Shown here piece after piece: positions 22,780-31,550 of a stretch of DNA of 32,428 nucleotides (position 1 is the stretch's first letter; every line of letters begins with the position of its first letter). Under the pieces are notes generated by a model. That model was not told the origin of the DNA and did no database searches. It saw only the letters and a program-made list of their open reading frames with translations. The stretch spans positions 1,380 to 33,807 of the forward strand of contig DFXY01000033.1 of the NCBI GenBank assembly GCA_002381945.1, in the 5' to 3' direction. The stretch comes from Bacteriovoracaceae bacterium UBA4096 (GTDB lineage Bacteria; Bdellovibrionota; Bacteriovoracia; Bacteriovoracales; Bacteriovoracaceae). A program made the translations under genes and the position numbers.

Positions 22780-23685
22780 ATGATCAAGCATTTTTTGGCG
22801 CTCTCTAGTTTTTCCTGTATTGATATCCAGGCCCTCATTGATAGGGCCCACTATTTTTCCCTCCAAAAGCAACCTGACAAAATTCATAACCTCTTAAAAT
22901 ATAAAATTTTCGCTAACGTTTTTTATGAACCAAGTACACGTACCCGGTGTTCATTTGAAGTGGCAGCTAAAAGATTAGGTGCAGAGGTTGTCAATTTTGT
23001 TCCCGAAAATTCCAGCGTAAAAAAAGGAGAAACTGTATATGACACTCTCAAAACACTTGAAAGCCTTGGGGTTGACAGCATTATCCTTAGACACGCTGAT
23101 GATAATGTCTTTGATAGTCTCCATGGTAGGTTTGATCTTCCTCTCGTAAATGCCGGTGCTGGTAAACTTGAACATCCGTCTCAGGGCTTACTTGATTTGT
23201 TAACTCTTCATCAGGAATTTGGAAAACTCGCAGGTTTAAAAATTGCTGTCTGTGGAGATATCAAACATTCACGGGTAGCAGGCTCTTTAATGGTGGCGGC
23301 CGAAAAATTTGGAATGGAGATTTATCTTTGTGGACCAGAAAGCTTACTGCCATCACAAACTCGGCCCTTTATTCATAGAGCAAATTTTGACGAGATCCTT
23401 CCTTCTGTTGATGCTGTTATGATGCTCAGAATTCAGTTAGAGCGGCATGAAAATCTTGAATTAAATGCTAAGTCTTATCATGCTCAGTTTGGACTGACAG
23501 AAGCGAGAGTTCACACAATGAAAAAAGAAGCGATTATTCTCCATCCGGGACCATTTAACCGTGGGGTTGAGATTGCAGATGAAGTTGTTGAGCATAAGCA
23601 GTCTCGGATTTTTAAACAAATGGCCAACGGTGTTTATAGCAGGATGGCCATCCTGGAATGGGTTACAAGCGGAGAAAATTCATGA
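22780..23685 (+). CDS. pyrB: Aspartate carbamoyltransferase catalytic chain
   Basis: A 301-residue ATCase, which joins carbamoyl phosphate and aspartate in pyrimidine synthesis. The carbamoyl-phosphate loop is YEPSTRTRCSFE, followed by SSVKKGET (the flexible 80s-type loop with Lys), then HPSQGLLDLLTL and the aspartate-side HPGPFNRGVEI. A GGGAGG ribosome site precedes the ATG. No regulatory pyrI and no pyrC follow. It ends with an ATGA overlap with carA. The order pyrB-carA-carB-pyrF-pyrE recalls the Bacillus-type pyr operon with pyrC and pyrK-pyrD missing. Confidence 0.97.
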   Translation: MIKHFLALSSFSCIDIQALIDRAHYFSLQKQPDKIHNLLKYKIFANVFYEPSTRTRCSFEVAAKRLGAEVVNFVPENSSVKKGETVYDTLKTLESLGVDSIILRHADDNVFDSLHGRFDLPLVNAGAGKLEHPSQGLLDLLTLHQEFGKLAGLKIAVCGDIKHSRVAGSLMVAAEKFGMEIYLCGPESLLPSQTRPFIHRANFDEILPSVDAVMMLRIQLERHENLELNAKSYHAQFGLTEARVHTMKKEAIILHPGPFNRGVEIADEVVEHKQSRIFKQMANGVYSRMAILEWVTSGENS

Positions 23686-24755
23686 AGAAAATTAAACTCG
23701 TGCTGGAAACAGGAGATACTTATCTCGGTGAATCCATTGGTTACGATCTGGACAATATGCACTCTCTGGGAGAATTGGTTTTTAATACCAGCATGACAGG
23801 GTATCAGGAAATTCTCTCTGACCCCTCTTACTGTGATCAGATGGTAGTGATGACCTACCCCTTAATTGGAAATTATGGCGTCAATAAAGATGATTTCGAA
23901 TCTCTTACTCCCGCCCTTAAAGGTATGGTTGTTAGAGAATGTCCTATGGAAGGCTCTAATTGGAGGAATGAATACTCTTTAAGAGAGCTGCTAAAAAGAT
24001 TTAAGATTCCGGGAATTGCCGGAATAGATACCAGGGAACTTACCAAGAAGATACGCGACAAAGGTGTGATGAAGGCATTACTCATTCCCGAGAATTATCC
24101 AGAGACTAACGTAAAATCAATTTTTTCCGGCCCTATGCCGAATGACCAGATTGCCCGGGTTTCTACTAAAAGTCCGATTCATTTTCCTGGCTCTGGTAAA
24201 AGAATTGTGCTGATGGATTTTGGTTATAAAAAAAATATTCTTCGCTCACTTATGATTAGAAACTGCGACGTCGTAGTTGTGCCTTACAACGCAACTTTCG
24301 AACAAATTCAAAGTTATCGTCCAGAAGGCGTACTTCTTTCCAACGGCCCCGGCGATCCTAAAGATATTCCGGAAGTCCTGCCAGTGATCAAGAAACTTCA
24401 GAAACTTCATCCTATGTTCTCTATTTGTATGGGACATCAATTATTCGCTCTCGCAAACGGGGCCAATACCGAAAAATTAAAGTTTGGACACAGAGGTGCC
24501 AATCATCCGGTTAAAGATCTTGCTCTGGGGAAAGTCTTCATGAGTTCTCAGAATCATGGCTACTCAGTCACCACGGAATCAGTGAATAATACGGAACTGG
24601 AAATTTCCCAGATTAATATTAATGATTCAACAGTTGAAGGACTTAAACATAAAACTCTGCCGGCCTTCTCGGTACAGTATCATCCTGAGGCCTGCCCGGG
24701 ACCAGAAGATACCGGATGGCTGTTTGATAATTTTCTAGCCTTGATAAGGAATTAA
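23682..24755 (+). CDS. carA: Carbamoyl-phosphate synthase small subunit (glutaminase)
   Basis: A 357-residue class I glutamine amidotransferase subunit that releases ammonia for CarB. The start is the ATG in the ATGA overlap with pyrB; an earlier ATG at 23658 lies inside pyrB. The N-terminal CPSase domain has FNTSMTGYQEILSDPSY; the amidotransferase domain shows the catalytic Cys in FSICMGHQL (C249) and the His/Glu pair in QYHPEACPGP. The ligand-binding LSNGPGDP is intact. Length is slightly under the E. coli protein (382). Confidence 0.97.
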   Translation: MKKIKLVLETGDTYLGESIGYDLDNMHSLGELVFNTSMTGYQEILSDPSYCDQMVVMTYPLIGNYGVNKDDFESLTPALKGMVVRECPMEGSNWRNEYSLRELLKRFKIPGIAGIDTRELTKKIRDKGVMKALLIPENYPETNVKSIFSGPMPNDQIARVSTKSPIHFPGSGKRIVLMDFGYKKNILRSLMIRNCDVVVVPYNATFEQIQSYRPEGVLLSNGPGDPKDIPEVLPVIKKLQKLHPMFSICMGHQLFALANGANTEKLKFGHRGANHPVKDLALGKVFMSSQNHGYSVTTESVNNTELEISQININDSTVEGLKHKTLPAFSVQYHPEACPGPEDTGWLFDNFLALIRN

Positions 24756-24756
24756 G

Positions 24757-27700
24757 ATGCCTGTTCATTCTCATTTAAAAAAAGTACTTGTGATTGGTTC
24801 GGGTCCGATCGTTATCGGCCAAGCAGCTGAGTTTGATTACTCAGGAACTCAGGCCGTAAAATCTTTGATTGAAGAAGGTCTGGAAGTTGTGCTGGTAAAC
24901 TCCAACCCTGCCACCATCATGACGGACAAGGAAACGGCACATAAAGTTTATATTGAACCCCTGACTACAGAATTCCTTTTAAAAATCCTTCATAAAGAAA
25001 GACCAGATGGAATTGTTCCAACACTGGGAGGACAGACCGCTCTGAATCTTGCGGTGAAGCTGGAAGAAGAAGGACACTTAAAACGTTTGGGTGTTGAGCT
25101 TTTAGGCTGTCAGGTTGATACCATCCGTAAGGCAGAAGACCGTAAGCTCTTTAAGAATCTTATGCAGGAAATCGGTGAACCTGTCCCCGAAAGCAGCATC
25201 GTCTCTACGGTTGAAGAGTCATTGGAATTTGCCGCCAAGATTGGTTACCCTTTGATCGTACGACCGGCCTACACTTTGGGGGGAACAGGCGGAGGTATTG
25301 CCCGGACTGAAGCGGAACTCATTAGCACTGCTACTTCCGGACTGGCCGCTTCCCCAATCCAACAGTGCTTAATTGAAAGATCCATTGCTGGATTTAAAGA
25401 AATTGAATATGAAGTCATCCGTGATGGAAATGATAACTGTATCATTGTCTGTAACATGGAAAATATTGATCCGGTGGGAGTTCATACTGGTGACTCAATT
25501 GTAGTCGCTCCCAGCCAGACATTAAGCGATAAAGAATATCAGCTTTTAAGATCATCAGCACTTAAGATCATCCGTTCACTAAAAATTGAAGGGGGTTGTA
25601 ACGTTCAGTATGCCCTCGACCCGCACTCCTTTAAATATTATGTCATTGAAGTCAATCCAAGAGTCTCCCGCTCCTCTGCCCTGGCCTCTAAGGCAACAGG
25701 TTATCCAATTGCTAAGATTGCCGCCAAAATCGCAGTAGGTAAAACTCTGGATGAAATCATTAATCCCGTCACTAAAAAAACTTATGCTTGTTTTGAACCA
25801 GCACTCGATTATGTAGTGACTAAAATTCCTCGCTGGCCGTTTGATAAATTCATCACCGCCAATCGCCGTCTCGGGACTCAAATGAAGGCCACAGGCGAAG
25901 TTATGGCCCTAGGACGAACCTTAGAAGAATCACTGCTAAAAGCTGTTCGTTCATTGGAAGTCGGTTTGTACCATCTAGAACTCCCAGAGTGGAAAGGTCG
26001 ATCAGCAGCGGAGCTACTCGAGAAGATTGGCAAACAAGATGATGAGCGTCTCTTTGCTATCGCTGAGGCCCTGCGAGTAGGTGTGACGGCCAAAGAGATT
26101 CATGATCTGACACAAATTGATTATTTCTTCCTTTCAAAAATTCAAAATATTATTGAGATGGAAAAGAAGCTTGAAACTGACAAGTCTCCGGAAAGAATTC
26201 TTGAGGCCAAACGACTTGGTTTTTCTGATCGTTATTTATCCCGTATCTGGAAAATCTCGGAGAACGAAGTTTATAAGTTTAGAAAAAATCACAAAATCCT
26301 TCCTGTCTTTAAAATGGTAGATACGTGCGCGGGAGAATTTGAATCTTTCACGCCTTACTATTACTCTACTTTTGAAAGTCAGGATGAGGTGATAGAATCA
26401 ACCAAAAAGAAAGTGATTGTCCTTGGATCAGGCCCGATCAGAATTGGTCAGGGTATCGAGTTTGACTATGCCACAGTCCATGCCATCGAGGCGATCAGAA
26501 GCATGGGCCACGAAGCGATCATCATCAATAACAATCCTGAAACGGTTTCCACTGATTTTAATATTTCAGACAGGCTTTATTTTGAACCACTCACTCTGGA
26601 AGATGTCTTTAATGTGGTTGAAAGAGAAAAACCAATTGGAGTCATCGTCCAATTTGGCGGCCAAACGGCGATTAACCTGGCCGAGCCATTGGCAGAGCGT
26701 GGAGTGACAATTCTTGGAACTTCAACTGATGACATTGATCGTGCTGAAGACAGGCGCCGCTTTGAAGAACTGTTAAGAGGACTTGAGATTGCTCAGCCTC
26801 TGGGTTGTACTGTGACTTCAATTGATGAAGCCGTTGAAAAGTCGGCCCATCTGGGATTTCCAGTGATCGTCAGACCTTCGTACGTCCTGGGCGGGCGAGC
26901 GATGGAAATTGTCTATAACGAACATGAACTCCTGGATTATATGAAACGGGCAGTTCAAATTAATCCTGAACACCCGGTACTAATTGACCGTTACATGATC
27001 GGGCGAGAAATGGAAGTCGACGCTATTTCAGATGGAGAAACGGTCTTCATTCCTGGAATTATGGAACACATTGAAAAGGCCGGCGTTCATTCAGGAGATT
27101 CCATTGCAGTCTACCCTCCTCAAAGTGTATCGCAGGATATTCTGGATAAACTTTCTGAAACAACCCTTTCCATCACTAAGGCCCTCAACATTAAAGGTCT
27201 GATTAATCTTCAGTTCGTGATCTACAAAGGTGAAGTCTTTGTTCTGGAAGTTAATCCCCGGGCATCCCGAACAGTTCCCTTCTTATCTAAGGTCACTGGT
27301 GTGGCCATGGCCAAGATTGCCACCAAAGCTATTTTAGGAGAATCACTTTTAAAGCAAGGACTCTTCCACGGAACACTTCCACCAAAAGACACTGTCGCGG
27401 TTAAGGCCCCGGTTTTTTCGTTCGCCAAACTCTCTGAAGTTGAAATTGCTCTCGGACCCGAGATGAAATCGACCGGTGAAGTCATGGGTAAAGATAAAAT
27501 ATTTGAAAAGGCGCTACATAAAGCTTTCGTAGCGGCGGGAGTGATCATTCCAGACTCCGGAACAATTCTCGCAACCATTAACGATGTTGAAAAAGATGAG
27601 GCGATAAAACTTTTTAAACGTTTTCATCAAGTGGGCTTTGATTTTGTGGCAACCCAAGGCACTGCCCGGGCGCTGGCCGCTGCTGGTATACCAGTGCGAA

Positions 27701-27933
27701 CCATTGCCAGAATCGGTCAGGCCGAAAATGACATTATAAAAGAAATCAAATCCGGAAGAATCTCACTGATTGTAAATACCATCTCGAAAGGCAAAAACGT
27801 TGAATCAGATGGGTTCAAGATGAGACGAGTGGCAGTTGAAAGAGGACTTCTTTGTCTGACTTCCTTGGACACAACTGAAGCTCTCTTAAAAACTATTGAA
27901 AGAAATTCTTATTCCATGGAACCTTTGTCATGA
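24757..27933 (+). CDS. carB: Carbamoyl-phosphate synthase large subunit
   Basis: A 1058-residue CarB, normal length. Two homologous ATP-grasp halves are visible: the first begins VLVIGSGPIVIGQAAEFDYSG, the second VIVLGSGPIRIGQGIEFDYA near residue 548, each followed by the NSNPATI or NNNPETV motif and a glycine-rich ATP loop (RPAYTLGGTGGGI and RPSYVLGGRAMEIV). The C-terminal MGS-like allosteric domain includes VATQGTARALAAAGIPV. It makes carbamoyl phosphate for both pyrimidines and arginine. It starts one base after carA and overlaps pyrF by 4 bases. Confidence 0.98.
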   Translation: MPVHSHLKKVLVIGSGPIVIGQAAEFDYSGTQAVKSLIEEGLEVVLVNSNPATIMTDKETAHKVYIEPLTTEFLLKILHKERPDGIVPTLGGQTALNLAVKLEEEGHLKRLGVELLGCQVDTIRKAEDRKLFKNLMQEIGEPVPESSIVSTVEESLEFAAKIGYPLIVRPAYTLGGTGGGIARTEAELISTATSGLAASPIQQCLIERSIAGFKEIEYEVIRDGNDNCIIVCNMENIDPVGVHTGDSIVVAPSQTLSDKEYQLLRSSALKIIRSLKIEGGCNVQYALDPHSFKYYVIEVNPRVSRSSALASKATGYPIAKIAAKIAVGKTLDEIINPVTKKTYACFEPALDYVVTKIPRWPFDKFITANRRLGTQMKATGEVMALGRTLEESLLKAVRSLEVGLYHLELPEWKGRSAAELLEKIGKQDDERLFAIAEALRVGVTAKEIHDLTQIDYFFLSKIQNIIEMEKKLETDKSPERILEAKRLGFSDRYLSRIWKISENEVYKFRKNHKILPVFKMVDTCAGEFESFTPYYYSTFESQDEVIESTKKKVIVLGSGPIRIGQGIEFDYATVHAIEAIRSMGHEAIIINNNPETVSTDFNISDRLYFEPLTLEDVFNVVEREKPIGVIVQFGGQTAINLAEPLAERGVTILGTSTDDIDRAEDRRRFEELLRGLEIAQPLGCTVTSIDEAVEKSAHLGFPVIVRPSYVLGGRAMEIVYNEHELLDYMKRAVQINPEHPVLIDRYMIGREMEVDAISDGETVFIPGIMEHIEKAGVHSGDSIAVYPPQSVSQDILDKLSETTLSITKALNIKGLINLQFVIYKGEVFVLEVNPRASRTVPFLSKVTGVAMAKIATKAILGESLLKQGLFHGTLPPKDTVAVKAPVFSFAKLSEVEIALGPEMKSTGEVMGKDKIFEKALHKAFVAAGVIIPDSGTILATINDVEKDEAIKLFKRFHQVGFDFVATQGTARALAAAGIPVRTIARIGQAENDIIKEIKSGRISLIVNTISKGKNVESDGFKMRRVAVERGLLCLTSLDTTEALLKTIERNSYSMEPLS

Positions 27934-28625
27934 GCCCTGCTGAAAAAATCATTGTCGCTCTGGACTTTTCTGAAGAGAAGCGAGTGCTGCCTTTGCTTAA
28001 TGATCTTAAAGGTCATCCGGTTTGGGTTAAAATTGGCATGGAGCTTTTTTATTCACTAGGCCCTCAGATTATCCACGCGGCCAAGGAACGTGGTTTTAAA
28101 ATTTTTCTGGACCTAAAGCTTCACGATATTCCTAATACCGTAGGCCAGAGTCTCAAATCTTTATCCCGACTGCCGATTGATATGATCAATGTCCACGCAG
28201 CAGGTGGATCGGAAATGATGAAACGGGCAGCAGAAGCTGTTAAATCCGGAAGCTCCAATCCGCTACTAATTGCTGTCACCCAACTTACCAGTACCTCCCA
28301 AGAACAAATGAATCATGAACAACGGATTCCCGGAGATATTCTGGAAAGTGTCACTCATTACGCTAAACTTGCAAAAACCTCTGGTTGTGATGGGGTGGTT
28401 TCTTCTCCCCACGAAGTTCAGGCGATAAAGCTCATCTGTGGATCGTCTTTTATTACCGTCACTCCTGGTATCAGGCCTCTTGGCAGTGAAGTTCAGGATC
28501 AAAAACGTATTACGACCCCTCAAGAGGCCTTGCTTCTTGGGACGGATTATATGGTTATTGGACGGCCCATTACCCAGTCTCCCAACCCTAAAGCTGCCCT
28601 TGAATCCATTCTTAAAGGTTTTTAA
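27930..28625 (+). CDS. pyrF: Orotidine 5'-phosphate decarboxylase
   Basis: A 231-residue OMP decarboxylase (TIM barrel) catalysing the last step to UMP. The catalytic Lys/Asp array is FLDLKLHDIPNTVG; the N-terminal substrate strand is IIVALDF, and the phosphate-binding end has TPGIRP and DYMVIGRPI. It overlaps carB by 4 bases (ATGA) and is separated from pyrE by two bases. Confidence 0.97.
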   Translation: MSPAEKIIVALDFSEEKRVLPLLNDLKGHPVWVKIGMELFYSLGPQIIHAAKERGFKIFLDLKLHDIPNTVGQSLKSLSRLPIDMINVHAAGGSEMMKRAAEAVKSGSSNPLLIAVTQLTSTSQEQMNHEQRIPGDILESVTHYAKLAKTSGCDGVVSSPHEVQAIKLICGSSFITVTPGIRPLGSEVQDQKRITTPQEALLLGTDYMVIGRPITQSPNPKAALESILKGF

Positions 28626-28627
28626 AT

Positions 28628-29245
28628 ATGAGTATCGCTGAATCTATCGCCCAAATCCTTTTGAAAGAAAAGGCCGTCTTCCTTCGTCCAGATGAACCTT
28701 TTACCTGGACCTCAGGAATAAAATCCCCAGTTTACTGCGATAATCGACTGCTTATCTCAACCGTGGAATCCAGAGATTTGGTCATTAAGGCCTTTGCAGA
28801 AGCTGTTCATAAATTAAAAGTTGATGTCATTGCAGGTACCGCCACGGCCGGGATTCCCTGGGCCGCCTGGATTGCCTATGAATTAAAACTTCCCATGATT
28901 TACGTCAGAAGCACCAGCAAAGACCATGGTCGGCAAAATGCTATCGAAGGTGCTGCCATGCCAGGAAAGACTGCGGTTTTAATTGAAGACTTGATTTCAA
29001 CCGGAAAAAGCTCCATTGCTGCTTCCAAAAAAGTAGAGGAAGCGGGCATGAAGGTTGAATCAGTCATGAGTATCTTCACCTACGATTTCCCTCAAGCTCA
29101 GGACATCTTCCAAGCAAATGGCCTTAAATATCTTTCTCTATCAAACTTTGAAGTCCTGGCAAAAGTCGCCTATGATAATAAGATGCTTGATGAACAAGCA
29201 TTAAATCAGGTCCTCGAATGGAGAAAGAGCGTCGTATTCCCATGA
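28628..29245 (+). CDS. pyrE: Orotate phosphoribosyltransferase
   Basis: A 205-residue type I phosphoribosyltransferase that transfers PRPP to orotate. The PRPP motif is VLIEDLISTGKSS and the orotate/ring loop region is TSGIKSPVYCDNR at the N-terminus; the flexible catalytic loop is VRSTSKDHGRQNAIEG. It is followed by an ATGA overlap into lysA, placing a lysine gene in the same message. Confidence 0.96.
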   Translation: MSIAESIAQILLKEKAVFLRPDEPFTWTSGIKSPVYCDNRLLISTVESRDLVIKAFAEAVHKLKVDVIAGTATAGIPWAAWIAYELKLPMIYVRSTSKDHGRQNAIEGAAMPGKTAVLIEDLISTGKSSIAASKKVEEAGMKVESVMSIFTYDFPQAQDIFQANGLKYLSLSNFEVLAKVAYDNKMLDEQALNQVLEWRKSVVFP

Positions 29246-30507
29246 AACACGTAGACTACAAAAATAAAAAACTTCAATTCTCAAAAATTGATATCCACAC
29301 CATTGCCAAAAAACACAAAACCCCATTTTTTCTTTATTCAGAAGAAATTCTGACGACGAACTATCTGGATTTTTATCAGGGGGCGCTTAAGGCGGGCCTG
29401 CCTGATCCCCTGGTTTGTTTTGCTCTCAAATCAAACCCGAACCGCGAACTTCTGAAAGTGCTGGCAGCTCTTGGCTCTGGAGCAGATATCGTTTCAGGTG
29501 GTGAATTAAAACGCGCCATTGAGGCCGGAATCTCCCCGGATAAAATAGTTTTTTCAGGTGTCGGTAAAACGGAAGAAGAAATACTCTATGCTTTAAAAGC
29601 ATCTGCCACTGGCATCTTTTCTTTCAATGTCGAATCACTGGAAGAACTGGAACTCATCAATTTGTGTGCGAAGAAAACAAAAAGAATTGCCCGAATTTGT
29701 TTTAGGTTAAATCCAGTTGTTCAGCCCAAGACTCATAAACATATTTCAACCGGAAACAAGACTCACAAGTTTGGTCTCCTTCAAAAAGATATATTAGGTT
29801 CACTTGGTCAAAAGAAGTACTGGAGTCATAGTAAGTTTGTAGGTCTATCCATTCATATTGGAAGTCAGCTGCTGGATCTTAAGGCAACCAAACGAGCATT
29901 GGTTAAGTTGTGTGATGTGGCCCTAAAGACCAACGCCCCCTTGGAATTTCTTGATGTGGGCGGCGGACTGGGAGTGGACTATCATCCGGATGAATCCCCG
30001 ACTCTCCCTCATATTTCACAGTATATGGCGATTGTATCCGAGGCCCTTCAAAAGAACTTTTATGCAAAATCAGACTTAAAACCGAGAGTTGTCTTTGAGC
30101 CCGGTCGCCGAATCGTGGCCAAGGCCGGAATCTTCGTCATGAAGGTTTTGAGAAATAAAATTTCAGAAGAGAATCATTTTGTGATCGTTGACGGTGGGAT
30201 GAATGATTTTATGCGCCCATCACTTTATGGCGCTTACCATGGTCTTTTACCTGTCGCCCAAGGCAAGGCCACTAAATCCTGTCACATTGTCGGCCCGATT
30301 TGTGAGACTACCGATTGTTTCGGATCCAACCGCCTCATGCCCAGTCTTAAAACCGGTGATCTATTGGTATTAATGGACACAGGAGCTTATGGCTTTAGTA
30401 TGGGATCCAATTATAATTTGCGTGGAAGACCGCTTGAGCTGCTTATTTTGAGAAATAAAAAAATAAAGATTGTGAATAAAGCGCAGGACTATTCGGAATT
30501 GCTCTAA
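29242..30507 (+). CDS. lysA: Diaminopimelate decarboxylase
   Basis: A 421-residue PLP enzyme (alanine racemase-type barrel) that makes L-lysine from meso-diaminopimelate. The start is the ATG overlapping the pyrE stop; an earlier ATG at 29218 lies inside pyrE. K63 in CFALKSNPN is the PLP lysine, HIGSQL and DVGGGLGVDY bind the cofactor, EPGRRIVAKAG follows, and GPICETTDCFG contains the Cys/Glu of the active site contributed across the dimer. It closes the pyr operon and ends in a strong terminator. Confidence 0.96.
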   Translation: MKHVDYKNKKLQFSKIDIHTIAKKHKTPFFLYSEEILTTNYLDFYQGALKAGLPDPLVCFALKSNPNRELLKVLAALGSGADIVSGGELKRAIEAGISPDKIVFSGVGKTEEEILYALKASATGIFSFNVESLEELELINLCAKKTKRIARICFRLNPVVQPKTHKHISTGNKTHKFGLLQKDILGSLGQKKYWSHSKFVGLSIHIGSQLLDLKATKRALVKLCDVALKTNAPLEFLDVGGGLGVDYHPDESPTLPHISQYMAIVSEALQKNFYAKSDLKPRVVFEPGRRIVAKAGIFVMKVLRNKISEENHFVIVDGGMNDFMRPSLYGAYHGLLPVAQGKATKSCHIVGPICETTDCFGSNRLMPSLKTGDLLVLMDTGAYGFSMGSNYNLRGRPLELLILRNKKIKIVNKAQDYSELL

Positions 30508-30509
30508 TA

Positions 30510-30538
30510 AAAAAGGGCCCCTTCTAGGGGCCCTTTTT
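30510..30538. terminator. Bidirectional terminator between lysA and a convergent gene
   Basis: AAAAAGGGCCCC (30510-30521) pairs with GGGGCCCTTTTT (30527-30538) around TTCTA. The A and T ends give a T-run on both strands, so it can serve lysA and the minus-strand gene at 30547. Confidence 0.93.
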
Positions 30539-30546
30539 ATTGAATC

Positions 30547-31422
30547 TTATCTAACTTTATAAACGAGTTTTTTAGAAGCTGATAAACCACTAAACTGTGA
30601 GCTATTTAGAATCGGACCGTCAAAGCGAACAAATGAAGTGGCAATAATCTCATACTTACCTTTCAATAATTCAAAGCCTAAACGGAGAAAATTCACCTCA
30701 GCTTCAGAACCATTCACGGCGACTTCTTCTTCAGTAAGTTCACGAGAAAAAATCATCTCATCACCAAAAAGTTTCTTTTTTTCTACTGAAAGAGAGAGAC
30801 CAATGTTTTTAAGCTTATTAGTAGAAAACTTTAATAAATTTCCAGAGACTGACAAATCATCCATTTTAAGTGCGCTAATAAGAGGAGCCGCTTCAACCAG
30901 TTCAACGGCCAGTAGAGCATCGATCATTTTGACCTGACCATTAAAACCAGTTTGGATATCAGATTTCTTAGTAGCGATTAAAAACTTCTTTGAACCAATG
31001 GCACTAAAAGATAAATGATCGCCGTCTAAAGTAACTTTAATGGTTTCACCTGGTGTAACAGCTTCAGATAGTTTTGTTACGTCCACAATTACACGAGCAT
31101 CCACAAAATAATCATGGACTTCATAGGGAACTGTCACTCGTTCAGAACAGGGATAGGGAACCGTCTGATAAACGGGATAGCTGGTACAGTATCTTGGAGA
31201 ATTACCACCACCCGTACATGTCGTTCTATTACCCATGTATTGTTCACGGTAACAAATCGTCTGGCGGTTTTCATAACGATATTCAGTATGAGTTTTCTCA
31301 CCTTGAAATAAAAGTTCTACCGAATTTCGGGAACCGTCATAAAAGAAAGTTTTAGTCTCAACAGAGCTGGCAAGAGCTCCTAAAGACATGGCCACAGACA
31401 ATAAGCTGATGAGCATTTTCAT
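30547..31422 (-). CDS. Secreted Cys-containing protein, lineage-type paralogue A
   Basis: A 291-residue exported protein of no recognised family. The signal peptide ends near LGALAS. The N-terminal mature segment TKTFFYDGSRNSVELL and EKTHTEYRYENRQTICYR is nearly shared with the neighbour at 31551. A loop with four cysteines (ICYR, TTCTG, RYCTS, YPCSE) follows; the rest is beta-strand-like with alternating hydrophobics and ends KLVYKVR. A GAGGAGA ribosome site supports the ATG. Two disulfides and a surface or periplasmic location are likely, but a role cannot be assigned. Confidence 0.78.
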   Translation of the reverse strand: MKMLISLLSVAMSLGALASSVETKTFFYDGSRNSVELLFQGEKTHTEYRYENRQTICYREQYMGNRTTCTGGGNSPRYCTSYPVYQTVPYPCSERVTVPYEVHDYFVDARVIVDVTKLSEAVTPGETIKVTLDGDHLSFSAIGSKKFLIATKKSDIQTGFNGQVKMIDALLAVELVEAAPLISALKMDDLSVSGNLLKFSTNKLKNIGLSLSVEKKKLFGDEMIFSRELTEEEVAVNGSEAEVNFLRLGFELLKGKYEIIATSFVRFDGPILNSSQFSGLSASKKLVYKVR

Positions 31423-31508
31423 ATAATCTCCTCACAATTTTAATTATTTCATTCATACCATGAGTAAGTTTGTTTACCCCTGACTATGAAAATCTTACAA
31501 AATAGAAA

Positions 31509-31525
31509 GGGACCCAAAGGGTCCC
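31509..31525 (-). terminator. Terminator of paralogue B
   Basis: GGGACCC (31509-31515) and GGGTCCC (31519-31525) form a 7-bp stem with a 3-base loop; on the minus strand TTTCTATTTTG follows. It lies just after the stop of the gene at 31551, separating the two paralogues' transcripts. Confidence 0.75.
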
Positions 31526-31550
31526 TATCTTAAGAAAATTTAAGAATTAA

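Noticed and set aside
29218..29241. Upstream ATG for lysA within pyrE
   Set aside because: The ATG at 29242 forms an ATGA overlap with the pyrE stop, as at other junctions of this operon.
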